From PoT sp049331405 (lineage in GTDB: Bacteria > Planctomycetota > Planctomycetia > Isosphaerales > Isosphaeraceae): a DNA stretch of 64,000 nucleotides. The notes below the pieces were generated by a model. That model worked only from the letters and a program-made list of their open reading frames with translations, made no database searches and was not told the DNA's origin. The translations under genes and the position numbers were made by a program. The DNA is taken from NCBI RefSeq assembly GCF_049331405.1, contig NZ_CP186274.1:5890001-5954000 (forward strand), read 5' to 3'. Positions 17,549-26,016 of the stretch are shown here, one piece after another. The first letter of the stretch is position 1. Each line of letters opens with the position of its first letter.

Positions 17549-18346
17549 ATGGGGAGGCGACCACCGAGGGTCAATCGCGACACCCTGGTCAGGCGCCACC
17601 GAACCGTCATGATTTCCCTTGCCACACTCCTCGCGGCCTCGATCCTGGGTCAGGCGGGACCTGACCTCAGCGCCAAGATCGTCGTGAAGGGGGGCGACCA
17701 TGCCCCCGGGATCCTCGTCAATTACACGGCCGGCGCCCGCCCGTTCGATCCGATCAACCCGAGCCTCCCCACGGTGGCCGTGACCCACGGCCTCAACCCC
17801 TATCACCCGGTCCTGCACTTCGCCATGGCCGAGCGCTACGCCGAGTCCATCGGCCGGAAGTATGGCGCGGGGGTCAACGTCGTGGGCTGGGACTGGAACG
17901 CGGCGACGATGCCGAGCGTCCGGCCTTCCGTCATCCGGCAGAACGCCATCGCCCAGGGCCATGCGTTCGGGAATGCCCTGCTGAACGCGGGCGTCGACCC
18001 GGCGAGCGTCCACCTCGTCGGCCAGAGCTCGGGCTGCCTCACGATCGCCGCCGCCGCCCGGTTCTTGCTCCAGCACACGGGGCGTCGCGTCGGCCGGATC
18101 TCCGTCCTCGACCCGTCCATCGCCGAGCATCCCTTGCTCTTCGACGAACTCGACGTCGTCTCGACAACGAACTACCTCGAGCACATCTGGGTCCCGGGTG
18201 CCAGCGGGTTCAGTTGCCAGGTCGACCGCCCGGGGGTCAACAACCTCTGCGTCCCCGGCCCTAGGGGAGTCCGCGGCCTCTTCAACCCGCTCCACCTCGA
18301 CCACCTCTACGCCATCGGCTGGCACGCCCGCGAACTCGGGCGCTGA
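17549..18346 (+). CDS. Secreted lipase-like alpha/beta hydrolase
   Basis: About 265 residues from ATG 17549, or 245 from ATG 17609. The longer form gives a basic n-region (VRRHR) before the hydrophobic ISLATLLAASILG, a more normal signal peptide, so it is preferred. The nucleophile elbow is visible as VGQSSGC, with the oxyanion region in VAVTHGLNPYHP, and LDPS provides a candidate acid residue. A HIWVPG segment and HLDHL supply possible catalytic His residues. The layout recalls pancreatic-lipase-like hydrolases. Four Cys late in the protein could form disulfides, consistent with export. Substrate unknown. Confidence 0.7.
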   Translation: MGRRPPRVNRDTLVRRHRTVMISLATLLAASILGQAGPDLSAKIVVKGGDHAPGILVNYTAGARPFDPINPSLPTVAVTHGLNPYHPVLHFAMAERYAESIGRKYGAGVNVVGWDWNAATMPSVRPSVIRQNAIAQGHAFGNALLNAGVDPASVHLVGQSSGCLTIAAAARFLLQHTGRRVGRISVLDPSIAEHPLLFDELDVVSTTNYLEHIWVPGASGFSCQVDRPGVNNLCVPGPRGVRGLFNPLHLDHLYAIGWHARELGR

Positions 18347-18398
18347 GCGCCGCCGTTTCGCGACCGCGAAGAGAACTCGTGCTTTGAGCCGAATCGCC

Positions 18399-18404
18399 TA
18401 TAAT
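18399..18404 (+). promoter_or_regulatory. Candidate -10 box for the 2OG-Fe(II) oxygenase gene
   Basis: A perfect TATAAT lies 75 bases before ATG 18480. The -35 region at proper spacing is weak (CTCGTG). The call rests on the -10 match alone. Confidence 0.35.
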
Positions 18405-18479
18405 CGGCCCACGCCCAGGATCGCAAGGTCGCGGTCGAGGCGCGTTGCGCAGCAGGTCGGAACTACGGAGGGCCGAGAC

Positions 18480-19037
18480 ATGGCGATCGTCGTCCGGGAG
18501 AACTTCCTGTCCCCCCAGGAATGCGCGGACATCATCCAGTGCGCCAAGACCCTGACCACCTGGGATACCCGGGCCCAGGGCTACTGGAATTCGCGGATCG
18601 CCCACGCCACCGAGTTCCTCAACCCGGCCGCCAGGGATCAGCTCGTCGAGATCCGCAAGCGCGTGGGCCGGGAGATCCGCCAGTCGTACGGCCTGACCCA
18701 GCCGATCACCGCCGACACCTTGCAGATCGTCCGCTGGCCCGAAGGGTTCGACCAGGCCCCCCACGCCGACGCCGAGAACCCCAACGGCGCCCCGCACCCC
18801 TACGCCTGGCGAGCCTTCGCGTCATTGATCTACGTGAACAATGATTACGAAGGGGGGCAGATCTTCTTCCCCAACCAGCGCCTGGCCCCCAAGATCACGC
18901 CCGGCATGCTCGTCTTCTTCCCCGGCACGCTCGAGTACCTGCACGGCGTCACCAAGGTCACGCAAGGCGTCCGCTACACGGTCGCCTCGTTCTGGACCTT
19001 CGACCTCAGCAAGGGGGACGGCCTGCCGGTGGAGTGA
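18480..19037 (+). CDS. 2OG-Fe(II) oxygenase, prolyl 4-hydroxylase-like
   Basis: A 185-residue protein. GGAGGG precedes ATG 18480. The iron ligands are visible as HADAEN (His, Asp) and EYLHGV (His), and the 2-oxoglutarate-binding Arg is in GVRYTVASFW. The fold matches the P4Hc group, which hydroxylates proline or other side chains using O2 and 2-oxoglutarate. No signal peptide is seen. Target protein or metabolite is unknown; the adjacent genes are a lipase-like protein and a convergent secreted beta-helix protein. Confidence 0.88.
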   Translation: MAIVVRENFLSPQECADIIQCAKTLTTWDTRAQGYWNSRIAHATEFLNPAARDQLVEIRKRVGREIRQSYGLTQPITADTLQIVRWPEGFDQAPHADAENPNGAPHPYAWRAFASLIYVNNDYEGGQIFFPNQRLAPKITPGMLVFFPGTLEYLHGVTKVTQGVRYTVASFWTFDLSKGDGLPVE

Positions 19038-19045
19038 CACTACCG

Positions 19046-20089
19046 CTACTTCGTTGCGGTGATGGTCGTGGGCGGAACGCCAAGCAGAAAATTGGAGCCC
19101 TTCGGTGCGTGGTCGATGAGCCGGGAGGGAGATTGAAACAGGATGACGTTACCGGCGGCCGTCTTCCCCAACGTCAAATCCGCCCCTTTGGGGAACGGAC
19201 GGGTGCTGAGGGTCAGCATGTTTCGCGACCCAAAGACCGTCGCGCCGGTCGCCGTCTCGATCTTCTGGCAGTCCATGAACGCGGAGATTCGGTTGTCGGC
19301 GGGCGCGGCATCCTCGGCGGCTCCGATCTGGATGTGGTCGTTGCAAAGATGGATGTTGACCTCTTCAATCGTGTTCCGCGAGACTCCGCCGGTGAGTTTC
19401 AGGCCGGAGCCGCATCCGACGGTCTCCACCACCGTGATCTTGTTGGCATCGATCGAGCCGTTGGAGCCATCTAGCCAGAGGCCGGTCCCGACCCAGCGTC
19501 TCGAGCGGTCGAGTTCCGAGTTGTGTGCTTCCCCACCAGGCCAGGCGCCTCCGCCCCCGACCAGGGCGTTGAAGACGAACTCGCAGGCGGTCACGACGCG
19601 GAAGCCGTCGGGCCCCTTGCTCTTCGGGGCGATCCGGACGACGGCCCCATCCGCATTCGAGACGATCAGGCCGAAGCGATAATAGCCGCTCATCTGGCTA
19701 TCGAAGACGACGGCATCGCCGGTCTTCGGGGTGTAATTCAGGACCGCATGCCCGCTGTCGACCCGGGCGTTCTGCATCCAGGGGATATGCAGCGTTTCTT
19801 GCAAGTTATAGACGACGGCGGAGGTCTTCCCTTCGGTCCAGTTTCCACCGGAGATTTCCAGGTCCATTCCGCGCAGCTTGGCGGCATCGAACGCTTCTTG
19901 CAGTCCCGAGGTTTTCGTACCGGGCGTGCGCGGTCCAAAGTCGCCACCATCGAGCGGACCATTGGGAGAAACGATCAGCCGGTTCGATGGCCGCGGCCTG
20001 GGCACGTCCTCGCCGAGCGCACAGCTTGCAGCCATCCCGATCAATCCTGCGAGCAACGCTTTCACGCGAGTGGACAGGCCGAGCGTCAT
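19046..20089 (-). CDS. Secreted right-handed beta-helix protein
   Basis: A 347-residue protein with an N-terminal signal (VKALLAGLIGMAASCALG). The body resembles pectate-lyase-like beta-helices: SGLQEAFDAAKLRGMDLEI is the usual opening, where a coordinate-like loop precedes the coils, and later NSELDRSRRWVGTG, DANKITVVE and RNTIEEVNIHLCNDHIQI read as successive coils. No pectate or polysaccharide lyase catalytic set is clear. CTGGAG precedes the start. It may bind or cut a surface polysaccharide. It is divergent from the sigma factor gene at 20297. Confidence 0.75.
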   Translation of the reverse strand: MTLGLSTRVKALLAGLIGMAASCALGEDVPRPRPSNRLIVSPNGPLDGGDFGPRTPGTKTSGLQEAFDAAKLRGMDLEISGGNWTEGKTSAVVYNLQETLHIPWMQNARVDSGHAVLNYTPKTGDAVVFDSQMSGYYRFGLIVSNADGAVVRIAPKSKGPDGFRVVTACEFVFNALVGGGGAWPGGEAHNSELDRSRRWVGTGLWLDGSNGSIDANKITVVETVGCGSGLKLTGGVSRNTIEEVNIHLCNDHIQIGAAEDAAPADNRISAFMDCQKIETATGATVFGSRNMLTLSTRPFPKGADLTLGKTAAGNVILFQSPSRLIDHAPKGSNFLLGVPPTTITATK

Positions 20090-20251
20090 GGCGGGGACTC
20101 CAGAGGTTCGAGGGCGGGGTAGTTCGGCGGGTAAGGTGGGAACGAGAAACTATCTGACGCGATAACCGCAAGCAAGGGCCGCGTCGAACACTGCCCCGGC
20201 CAGAAAAATCGGAAAAACCTGTATCTCTCGACCCCTCTCCGGACAATAGAC

Positions 20252-20274
20252 CGTGGAACGGAGACGATTCCACG
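20252..20274. promoter_or_regulatory. Inverted repeat ahead of the sigma factor gene
   Basis: CGTGGAA (20252-20258) and TTCCACG (20268-20274) form a perfect 7-bp inverted repeat with a 9-base spacer, 22 bases before ATG 20297 and beside the AAGGAG ribosome site. It could be an operator or an mRNA hairpin that limits translation. Confidence 0.35.
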
Positions 20275-20296
20275 ATCTCAAAGGAGAGGCCGACTC

Positions 20297-22105
20297 ATGT
20301 CGAGCAGCATGCGTTCCGGCGCAGTTTGGAAGCAGATCCGGCAGGTCTTCGGCCTGGGGACCCTCTCGGGCTTGAGCGAGCGTGAGCTGCTCCGCCGGTT
20401 CCGGGAGCGTCGCGACGAGGCAGCCTTCGCCGCGCTCGTGGCCCTGCACGGCTCGATGGTCGTCGGTGTCTGCCGCAGGCTCCTTGACGATCCCGAGGAC
20501 GTGGAAGACGCCTTCCAGGCCGCGTTCCTGGTCCTGGCCCGGCGGGCCCACATCTTGCGGCCCCGGGCGGCGATCGGCCCCTGGCTGCATGGGGTCGCCT
20601 ATCGCGTCGCCCTGAAGGCCAGGACTCAGGCCTTGCGCCGTCGCAATCGGGAACGGGTCGTCGCCTGGTCGGAAGACTCCGCGCCCGCGGCGGCCGAGGA
20701 ATTCGTCGCCTCCGCTCACCGGGACGACCTCGCCAGGGTGCTCGACGAGGAGATCGGCCGGCTCCCCGGCTCGTACCGTGCGGTGATGGTCCTCTGCTAT
20801 CTGGAGGGGCGAACGCACGAGCAGGCGGCCGAGCGGCTCCGCTGGCCTCTCGGGACGGTCAAAGGGCGGCTCTCTCGAGCCAGGGAGATGCTCAAGGGGC
20901 GGATCGCTCGCCGCGGGTTGGCCCCCGCGCTCGTGGCCTTCGAGGCAATCGCGACGCAGGATGCCTCGGCGATGGTCCCCGAATCCTGGATCGCCACGGC
21001 CGCCGAGGCGGCGATGGAAGCCTCGATCGCAACCGGCGGAATGACCACAGCCCTGGTCTCGGCCAATGCGGCGATTCTCGCGGAGGAGACCCTGGCCCTG
21101 CTCTTCCGGGATCAGGCGAAGGCCGCGATCCTCGTCCTGGTCGCCGTAGCCGCGTCGGCCGCAGGTGCCGGGACGTTGCTGAGGGGTGATCGAGACGCCA
21201 AACCAGCACTCGGCCAGGCGGCTCCCGAACCTGCCCCTGCCCTTCCCGTGGGCCCTGCACCGGCCGCCGCCCCCGCGCCGAAGACCCGCGAGGCCGAGGC
21301 GGCGATGGCCCTGCGCGTCGAGGCCAAACCTCAGCTTGAGAAGGCGGAGATGAGCCCCTTCCGCGACGCGGTGAAGGCCGATAATCCCGTCTTCGCCCGC
21401 GGGTATCAGCTCGCCTTCAAGGCCTTCCGCGAGGGGAACGCCGATATTGAGGCGGTCCACCTCTGGTCGCGCCGCCTGGCCGAAGGGGACCTCGTCTCGG
21501 GCAACGCCGATCGCAAGGCCAGGGCCCTGGAGAAGCATCGGGAGCGGATGGATCAGGTCCAACTCGTGGCCAAGGATCGGAACCAGCGCCGGCCGAGCGA
21601 CCTCGGCCTCCTGGAACATCTCTCGGCCCAGTTATACCGCGACGAGGCCGAGACCCTCGCGAACGCCCCGATCGTCGCCGCGATCGCCGCTCCCCGGGCT
21701 CCGGCGGATCCCACCCCTCGGGCCGCGGCGAGCCAGGGGAAGTCGCTGGCGATCCTCAAGACCCTGGATCAGCAGGTCGCCATGAACTTCGCCGAGGCGA
21801 CGCCGCTGGACGCGGTCCTGAAGCACGTCAAGGCGTCGACCCGGTCGCCCGAGTTCCCCAGGGGGATCGACATCTACGTCGACCCGATCGGTCTCAAGGA
21901 GGTGGCGCAATCCCTGGACGCCCGGGTCACGATCGACCTCGCCGGCGTGCCGCTCCGCCGGACCCTCACGCTGATCCTGGGCCAACTCGGCCTTCGCTAT
22001 CAGGTCCGGGAGGACATGATCCTGATCACCAACGCCGCCAGGCCCAATTTCGACTTGTTGGAGCCGGATCCCGAGGGGGAGTCGCGGCTCGTCCGGACGG
22101 ATTGA
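20297..22105 (+). CDS. Membrane-spanning ECF sigma factor with STN-like C-terminal domain
   Basis: A 602-residue protein. Residues about 28-95 form sigma region 2 (ELLRRFRERRDEAAF, DVEDAFQAAFLVLAR) and about 148-205 region 4 (RLPGSYRAVMVLCYLEG, then PLGTVKGRLSRAREML). Residues about 274-296 are one hydrophobic span, followed by a Pro/Ala-rich linker. Residues about 485-595 (VAMNFAEATPLDAVLKHV, PLRRTLTLILGQLGLRY) match the secretin/TonB short N-terminal (STN) fold, known from FecA-type signalling. The layout predicts a sigma factor anchored in the membrane with a sensor domain outside the cytoplasm and no separate anti-sigma factor. AAGGAG lies 10 bases before the ATG. The target genes are unknown; the secreted Gly-rich gene downstream is a candidate. 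Confidence 0.85.
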   Translation: MSSSMRSGAVWKQIRQVFGLGTLSGLSERELLRRFRERRDEAAFAALVALHGSMVVGVCRRLLDDPEDVEDAFQAAFLVLARRAHILRPRAAIGPWLHGVAYRVALKARTQALRRRNRERVVAWSEDSAPAAAEEFVASAHRDDLARVLDEEIGRLPGSYRAVMVLCYLEGRTHEQAAERLRWPLGTVKGRLSRAREMLKGRIARRGLAPALVAFEAIATQDASAMVPESWIATAAEAAMEASIATGGMTTALVSANAAILAEETLALLFRDQAKAAILVLVAVAASAAGAGTLLRGDRDAKPALGQAAPEPAPALPVGPAPAAAPAPKTREAEAAMALRVEAKPQLEKAEMSPFRDAVKADNPVFARGYQLAFKAFREGNADIEAVHLWSRRLAEGDLVSGNADRKARALEKHRERMDQVQLVAKDRNQRRPSDLGLLEHLSAQLYRDEAETLANAPIVAAIAAPRAPADPTPRAAASQGKSLAILKTLDQQVAMNFAEATPLDAVLKHVKASTRSPEFPRGIDIYVDPIGLKEVAQSLDARVTIDLAGVPLRRTLTLILGQLGLRYQVREDMILITNAARPNFDLLEPDPEGESRLVRTD

Positions 22106-22241
22106 TTTTCTCCGGGAGCCGCCGCCTCGAAAAAATTATTCGAGGGTCGTGTCCGGCCGTCGTCCGCTTCCTGATAACCCTTGCGAGAAGGCCGTGGGAC
22201 GGCCTCGAAAGGGACACACGAGCGAAACGGGACACACGACG

Positions 22242-22775
22242 ATGAACACGATCATGGCGAAGTTGGCGGTGGCGGGCCTGGCGGTGGTGGCGATGACCTC
22301 GGTGGCGAAGGCCGACACGCGATCCTGGGGCTACCCGCAGAGCCAGGGCCAGGGTCGTCCCGGGTCGTCCTCTTACAACCCCGGCAACGGCTACCCGATG
22401 CCTCCCCAGAACGGCGGATACTGCCCCCCGCCCTGCAACATGCCCAGCAACAACGGCCCCGTCTGGGGTCAGTCCGGTGGCGGCTATCCCCGGCCGACCG
22501 GCGGCTGCTGGACCCCCCGCCCGACCGGCGGTTGCTATCCGCAGCAGGGTAATCATGGCCCGGTCTGGGCCCAGTCGGGCGGCTACCCGAACAACGGCGG
22601 CCACGGCTACCCCTCGAACGGCGGCGGCTACCCCTCAAATAACAACGGCCCGGTCTGGGGTCAGCAAGGTGGCGGCCGCCCGAGCACGGGTGGATACGGT
22701 GGGAATGGCGGCGGGTACGGCGGGAACGGCGGCGGGTACGGCGGGAACGGTGGTTACAGCCTGATGCGGCGTTGA
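22242..22775 (+). CDS. Secreted Gly/Pro/Asn-rich repeat protein
   Basis: A 177-residue protein starting MNTIMAKLAVAGLAVVAM, a clear signal peptide ending at VAKAD. The mature part is low complexity with recurring NGPVWGQ or HGPVWAQ units followed by GGYP, two PTGGC motifs, and a C-terminal run of GGYGGNG copies. Four Cys could cross-link chains. No globular domain is visible. Such proteins occur in surface matrices; function is not assignable. It follows the membrane sigma factor by 136 bases on the same strand and ends at a strong terminator. No ribosome site is obvious before ATG 22242. Confidence 0.75.
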   Translation: MNTIMAKLAVAGLAVVAMTSVAKADTRSWGYPQSQGQGRPGSSSYNPGNGYPMPPQNGGYCPPPCNMPSNNGPVWGQSGGGYPRPTGGCWTPRPTGGCYPQQGNHGPVWAQSGGYPNNGGHGYPSNGGGYPSNNNGPVWGQQGGGRPSTGGYGGNGGGYGGNGGGYGGNGGYSLMRR

Positions 22776-22796
22776 AAGACTTCCGTACACCGCTAT

Positions 22797-22822
22797 ACGC
22801 CCCGGGAAACGTCCCGGGGCGT
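22797..22822. terminator. Bidirectional intrinsic terminator
   Basis: ACGCCCCGGGA (22797-22807) pairs perfectly with TCCCGGGGCGT (22812-22822) over a 4-base loop, followed by TTTGCATTT. It sits between the convergent Gly-rich gene and trpC. Confidence 0.85.
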
Positions 22823-22847
22823 TTGCATTTCGAAGCACGCGACGGGA

Positions 22848-23690
22848 TCAGGCCTTCGCGGTCGTTTCGCTCGCGGTCGCCTCAACGGCGGGTTCCTCGG
22901 GCGAGAGGCCCAGGAGGCGCTCGACGGCCAGGCCGATATCGGGGGCCCGCATCAGGGTCTCGCCGACGAGGATGGCCGAGACTCCCGCCGCTTCGAGCCG
23001 CTCGACGTCGGCCCGCGTGCGGATCCCGCTCTCGCTGACGAGGAGGACCTCGGGGGGGACCTTGTCGCGGAGCCGGAGGGTCAAATCAAGGTCGGTGACG
23101 AACCGGCGGAGGTCCCGGTTGTTGATCCCGACGAGGTCGGCACCGCAGGCGAGCACGCGGGGAAGGTTCGCTTCCTCGTGGAACTCGACGAGCGCCGCCA
23201 TCCCGAGGCTGCGGGCGCGGGCGAGGAGGCGGGCCATCGTCGCGTCGTCGAGGATCTCGGCGATCAGCAGGATGGCGTCGGCGCCGGCGAGCCGGGCCTC
23301 GACCACCTGGTATTCGTCGATGATGAAGTCCTTGCGCAGGAGCGGGATCGCGACCGAGGCCCGGATGCGGGCCAGGTACGAGAGGTGTCCCTGGAAGTAG
23401 GGGGCGTCGGTCAGGACGCTGAGGCAGGCCGCGCCGTGGGCCTGGTAGGTCCTGGCGATGGAGATCGGCTCGAAGTCGGCCCGGATGACCTTGGCCGAGG
23501 GGCTGGCCTTCTTCACCTCGGCGATGAGCTGGATCGGCCCGGGGCCGGCGAGGGCCGCGCGGAAGTCGCGGACGGGCGGGGCCGACGCCGACATGGCCTG
23601 GTCTTCCATCTCTTCCAGCGGCATCCGGTGCCGCGCGGCGGCCACCTCCCGCTGCTTCGATGCCACGATTTCGTCGAGGATCGTCGCCAT
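22848..23690 (-). CDS. trpC: Indole-3-glycerol phosphate synthase
   Basis: A 280-residue TIM-barrel enzyme of tryptophan synthesis that converts carboxyphenylamino-deoxyribulose phosphate to indole-3-glycerol phosphate. Signature segments are IAEVKKASPSAKVI (catalytic Lys), LLRKDFIIDEYQ (catalytic Lys), LVEFHEEANL, IGINNRDL-like VGINNRDL, VSESGI and ILVGETLMR. Length fits the stand-alone enzyme (about 260) with an extra C-terminal tail of about 20 residues rich in Glu, Ala and Thr. No other trp gene is next to it, as is common in organisms with dispersed trp genes. It starts at ATG 23690. Confidence 0.97.
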   Translation of the reverse strand: MATILDEIVASKQREVAAARHRMPLEEMEDQAMSASAPPVRDFRAALAGPGPIQLIAEVKKASPSAKVIRADFEPISIARTYQAHGAACLSVLTDAPYFQGHLSYLARIRASVAIPLLRKDFIIDEYQVVEARLAGADAILLIAEILDDATMARLLARARSLGMAALVEFHEEANLPRVLACGADLVGINNRDLRRFVTDLDLTLRLRDKVPPEVLLVSESGIRTRADVERLEAAGVSAILVGETLMRAPDIGLAVERLLGLSPEEPAVEATASETTAKA

Positions 23691-23825
23691 GCCTCTGTCC
23701 CTGCCTCTCGCCCAACCCTTGTCGATCGCCGTTTCGCCCCCGCAAGTCGGGCCCTCGCATCTTAACCGACCGCCCCGGCCTTTGAAAAATGGACTTCGGC
23801 TGATATCAGAGATGGGCCCTCGGCG

Positions 23826-25295
23826 TCAGCGTGGGCCTGGCGTCGGTTGTTCCCAGATCAGGCGCAGGCCGGGGAAATCGACGGTCGTCTGCCGATCCCT
23901 GCTCTCGACGAGGAACCTGGGCAATGCCGTCAGCGGGCGCTCCGCCTGACGCTCGTGCGCATACCAGACCCGGCTCGCCCCGATCTCGGGCCGGACGTCG
24001 ATCTTCTCCGGGGGCGGCAGGACTGTCCGCTCGGCGCCGAGATAATACCGGGCGGCGTCGACCCTGGCGTTGAGCACGACGACGGCCGCGGTCGGGTCGT
24101 GTTGCTTCAAGTACGCCGCGGCGCTTCTCCAGTCGGCCTTGATCCCCGGCGCATAGGCCATCGACTGGAGCAGGCTGATGGCGACGGCCAGGAGTCCTCC
24201 GGCCACGACGATGCGAGCCTGCCACGGGAGCCGACCCACGCCACGCGCCAGCAGCAGGAGGTACGCCGGCCCGACGAACAGCGTGTAGCGCGCCGGGCCG
24301 AAGATCGGATGCGTGCTCCAGGAATAGCCGTAGAGTAAGAGTGGCGAGACGGCGAACCAGATCAGCAGCGACCGCGTGATCGCCGCCTGCGGACCAGGCT
24401 CCCCCTCACTTTCCCCCTCGACCCGGCTCCTGTGGTCCTTCCAGAGGCCGAACCCAATCACCGCCGAGCAGGCCGCCAGCACCCGGAAATCCCCCCCCAC
24501 GAACCCGATCGGCAGCCCGAACAGGAACCGGATGGGAAGCCTCCCCACGATGTACGACGGCGGGTGATCCAGGTATTTTGGGATCCAACCCAGCACGAGC
24601 AACCCGGCGGCCCCATGCAGGAGCAGCCACCCCTTGAGCGTGAGCCCGTACGCCCTGCGATCGATGAGCGACGCCAGCCCCAGCGCCGCCACCATCAGGA
24701 GCCCGAGCGGGTGCGAGAGGATCAGGGCCACCAGGCCCAGCACATAGGCCACTCGCGGCCAGATGCCCCCCTTCGGGCCCCGAAGCGCGTCCGAGAATGT
24801 GAAGAGGAGCCACCAGCAGGCCGAGGTCAGGAAGACCATCCAGGCGTACATCCTCGCCTCGCGCGAGTACATCACCAGGAGCGGGCTCCAGGCGCAGAAC
24901 CAGGCGGCCCAGAGCCCTGTCCCGGCGTCGAACGCCTTCCGGCCGATGGCAAAGGCGAGCAAAACCGTCCCCACCCCGCAAACTACGCTGAACGCCCGCC
25001 CGGAGGCATCCGAAGGTCCGAAGGCGGAGATCCACCCCTGGAGCAGGAGCGGATGCAGCGGGGCCCGTGTCGCGTCGATCTGATCCAGGAGCGAGATCAG
25101 CGCCTTCGGCCCGTCCGCGCGGGCCAGCCGCATGGTGACGACCTCATCGAACCAGAGGCTCTCCCGCCCCAACTGGACGAATCGAAGGACCGTGGCCCCG
25201 GCCAGGATCGCGAGAAGGAAGACGGCCTGATTGCGGGTAAACGCCCTCGCCGGCCTGATGTGGTGATCCGGAGTCGAAGTGATGTCGGTTGCCAT
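23826..25295 (-). CDS. GT39-like membrane glycosyltransferase
   Basis: A 489-residue protein with about 9-11 membrane segments. After the first segment comes GRESLWFDEVVTMRLA, the loop with paired Asp-Glu seen in PMT/ArnT-type enzymes that use polyprenyl-phosphate sugars, and an RAPLHPLLLQGW segment follows. Further conserved marks are YSREARMYAW and GPARYTLFVGPAYLLLLA. The C-terminal about 110 residues are a soluble domain. It likely transfers a sugar to a lipid or protein on the outer face of the inner membrane. It is in line with trpC but 135 bases away, so co-transcription is uncertain. Confidence 0.85.
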   Translation of the reverse strand: MATDITSTPDHHIRPARAFTRNQAVFLLAILAGATVLRFVQLGRESLWFDEVVTMRLARADGPKALISLLDQIDATRAPLHPLLLQGWISAFGPSDASGRAFSVVCGVGTVLLAFAIGRKAFDAGTGLWAAWFCAWSPLLVMYSREARMYAWMVFLTSACWWLLFTFSDALRGPKGGIWPRVAYVLGLVALILSHPLGLLMVAALGLASLIDRRAYGLTLKGWLLLHGAAGLLVLGWIPKYLDHPPSYIVGRLPIRFLFGLPIGFVGGDFRVLAACSAVIGFGLWKDHRSRVEGESEGEPGPQAAITRSLLIWFAVSPLLLYGYSWSTHPIFGPARYTLFVGPAYLLLLARGVGRLPWQARIVVAGGLLAVAISLLQSMAYAPGIKADWRSAAAYLKQHDPTAAVVVLNARVDAARYYLGAERTVLPPPEKIDVRPEIGASRVWYAHERQAERPLTALPRFLVESRDRQTTVDFPGLRLIWEQPTPGPR

Positions 25296-25389
25296 GTTTC
25301 GCGCGTTCGGCCCGTCATTGAATACCCGAGGCTTAGGCCCGTCCCGGGAACGTTTCTATCAGAGAGGCGGGGCCGGCCGCAAATGACGA

Positions 25390-25415
25390 GAGGCCCGGGG
25401 GATGCCCCGGGCCTC
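25390..25415. terminator. Perfect 11-bp hairpin
   Basis: GAGGCCCGGGG (25390-25400) pairs with CCCCGGGCCTC (25405-25415) over a 4-base loop. It lies between the small gene at 25457-25669 and the glycosyltransferase, both on the minus strand, and probably ends the small gene's transcript. Confidence 0.65.
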
Positions 25416-25456
25416 GATCGATCGATGACGCGAACTTGCCGACGGAGGGTGAACCT

Positions 25457-25669
25457 CTAGGTCTTGAGGTTGCCGTGCAGCGAGAGCTCGGAGGAGGCGA
25501 CCACCTCGACGAGGCTCACCACGGTCATCTCGGGCTCGACCGTGTCGGTTTCCTCCCCATGTTTGGTGCGGTCATAGAGGCGTTTCAGGATGTCGTAACC
25601 TTCGGGGGTGCTCGCCAGGGCCCGTAGCTCGGCCTTTCTTCTGCGCTGCGTGTTCGAAGTGGGGTGCAT
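25457..25669 (-). CDS. Small protein of unknown function, 70 residues
   Basis: The open frame begins at ATG 25669 with AAGGAGG 5-6 bases upstream, one of the best ribosome sites in the window. The N-terminal half is basic (NTQRRRKAELRALASTPEG) and a TMHGEE-like KHGEETD turn leads to a more hydrophobic VVSLVEVVASSEL segment. No family is recognised. The pattern of a basic helix, a DILKRLY helix and an acidic middle suggests a small regulatory or accessory protein. A perfect hairpin follows. Confidence 0.65.
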   Translation of the reverse strand: MHPTSNTQRRRKAELRALASTPEGYDILKRLYDRTKHGEETDTVEPEMTVVSLVEVVASSELSLHGNLKT

Positions 25670-25803
25670 AAAGGCCTCCTTCCATCCGCAGTCTCCTGCG
25701 GTTGTCGAGAATCATGCAGAAACCGCCATGACATTCCGGACCGATATCGAGGATTGAATGAACGTCGTATGTGGTGATGAAAGAGACGAGGGACGGAGAC
25801 ACG

Positions 25804-26016
25804 CTACCCTGTGCGATGGGGCTGATAGATCTGCTCCTCGATCTGCAAATGCTCCGTCATCTCGGCTCGCGCGATGAGCTCGATCGCGGCGGGCAAGGAG
25901 ATCTGGTCGAAGGTGATGCAGAACTGGAGGCTCTCGAAGATCAGGCAAATCGCCTCCTCGCCATCGAGCGAACGTGCAATTTCCCACAGGTCGCGTTTCC
26001 GTTTCAGTAGATCCAT
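25804..26016 (-). CDS. Small protein of unknown function, 70 residues
   Basis: ATG 26016 is preceded by GGAG at 9-10 bases. The product (MDLLKRKRDLWEIARSLDG...) reads as two or three helices, with two Cys, and ends with a basic tail. A longer form from ATG 26112 is possible. No family is recognised. It lies 134 bases upstream of the other 70-residue gene on the same strand; the two may be co-transcribed. Base composition here is less GC-rich than in the long genes around it, which makes chance open frames less likely. Confidence 0.45.
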   Translation of the reverse strand: MDLLKRKRDLWEIARSLDGEEAICLIFESLQFCITFDQISLPAAIELIARAEMTEHLQIEEQIYQPHRTG

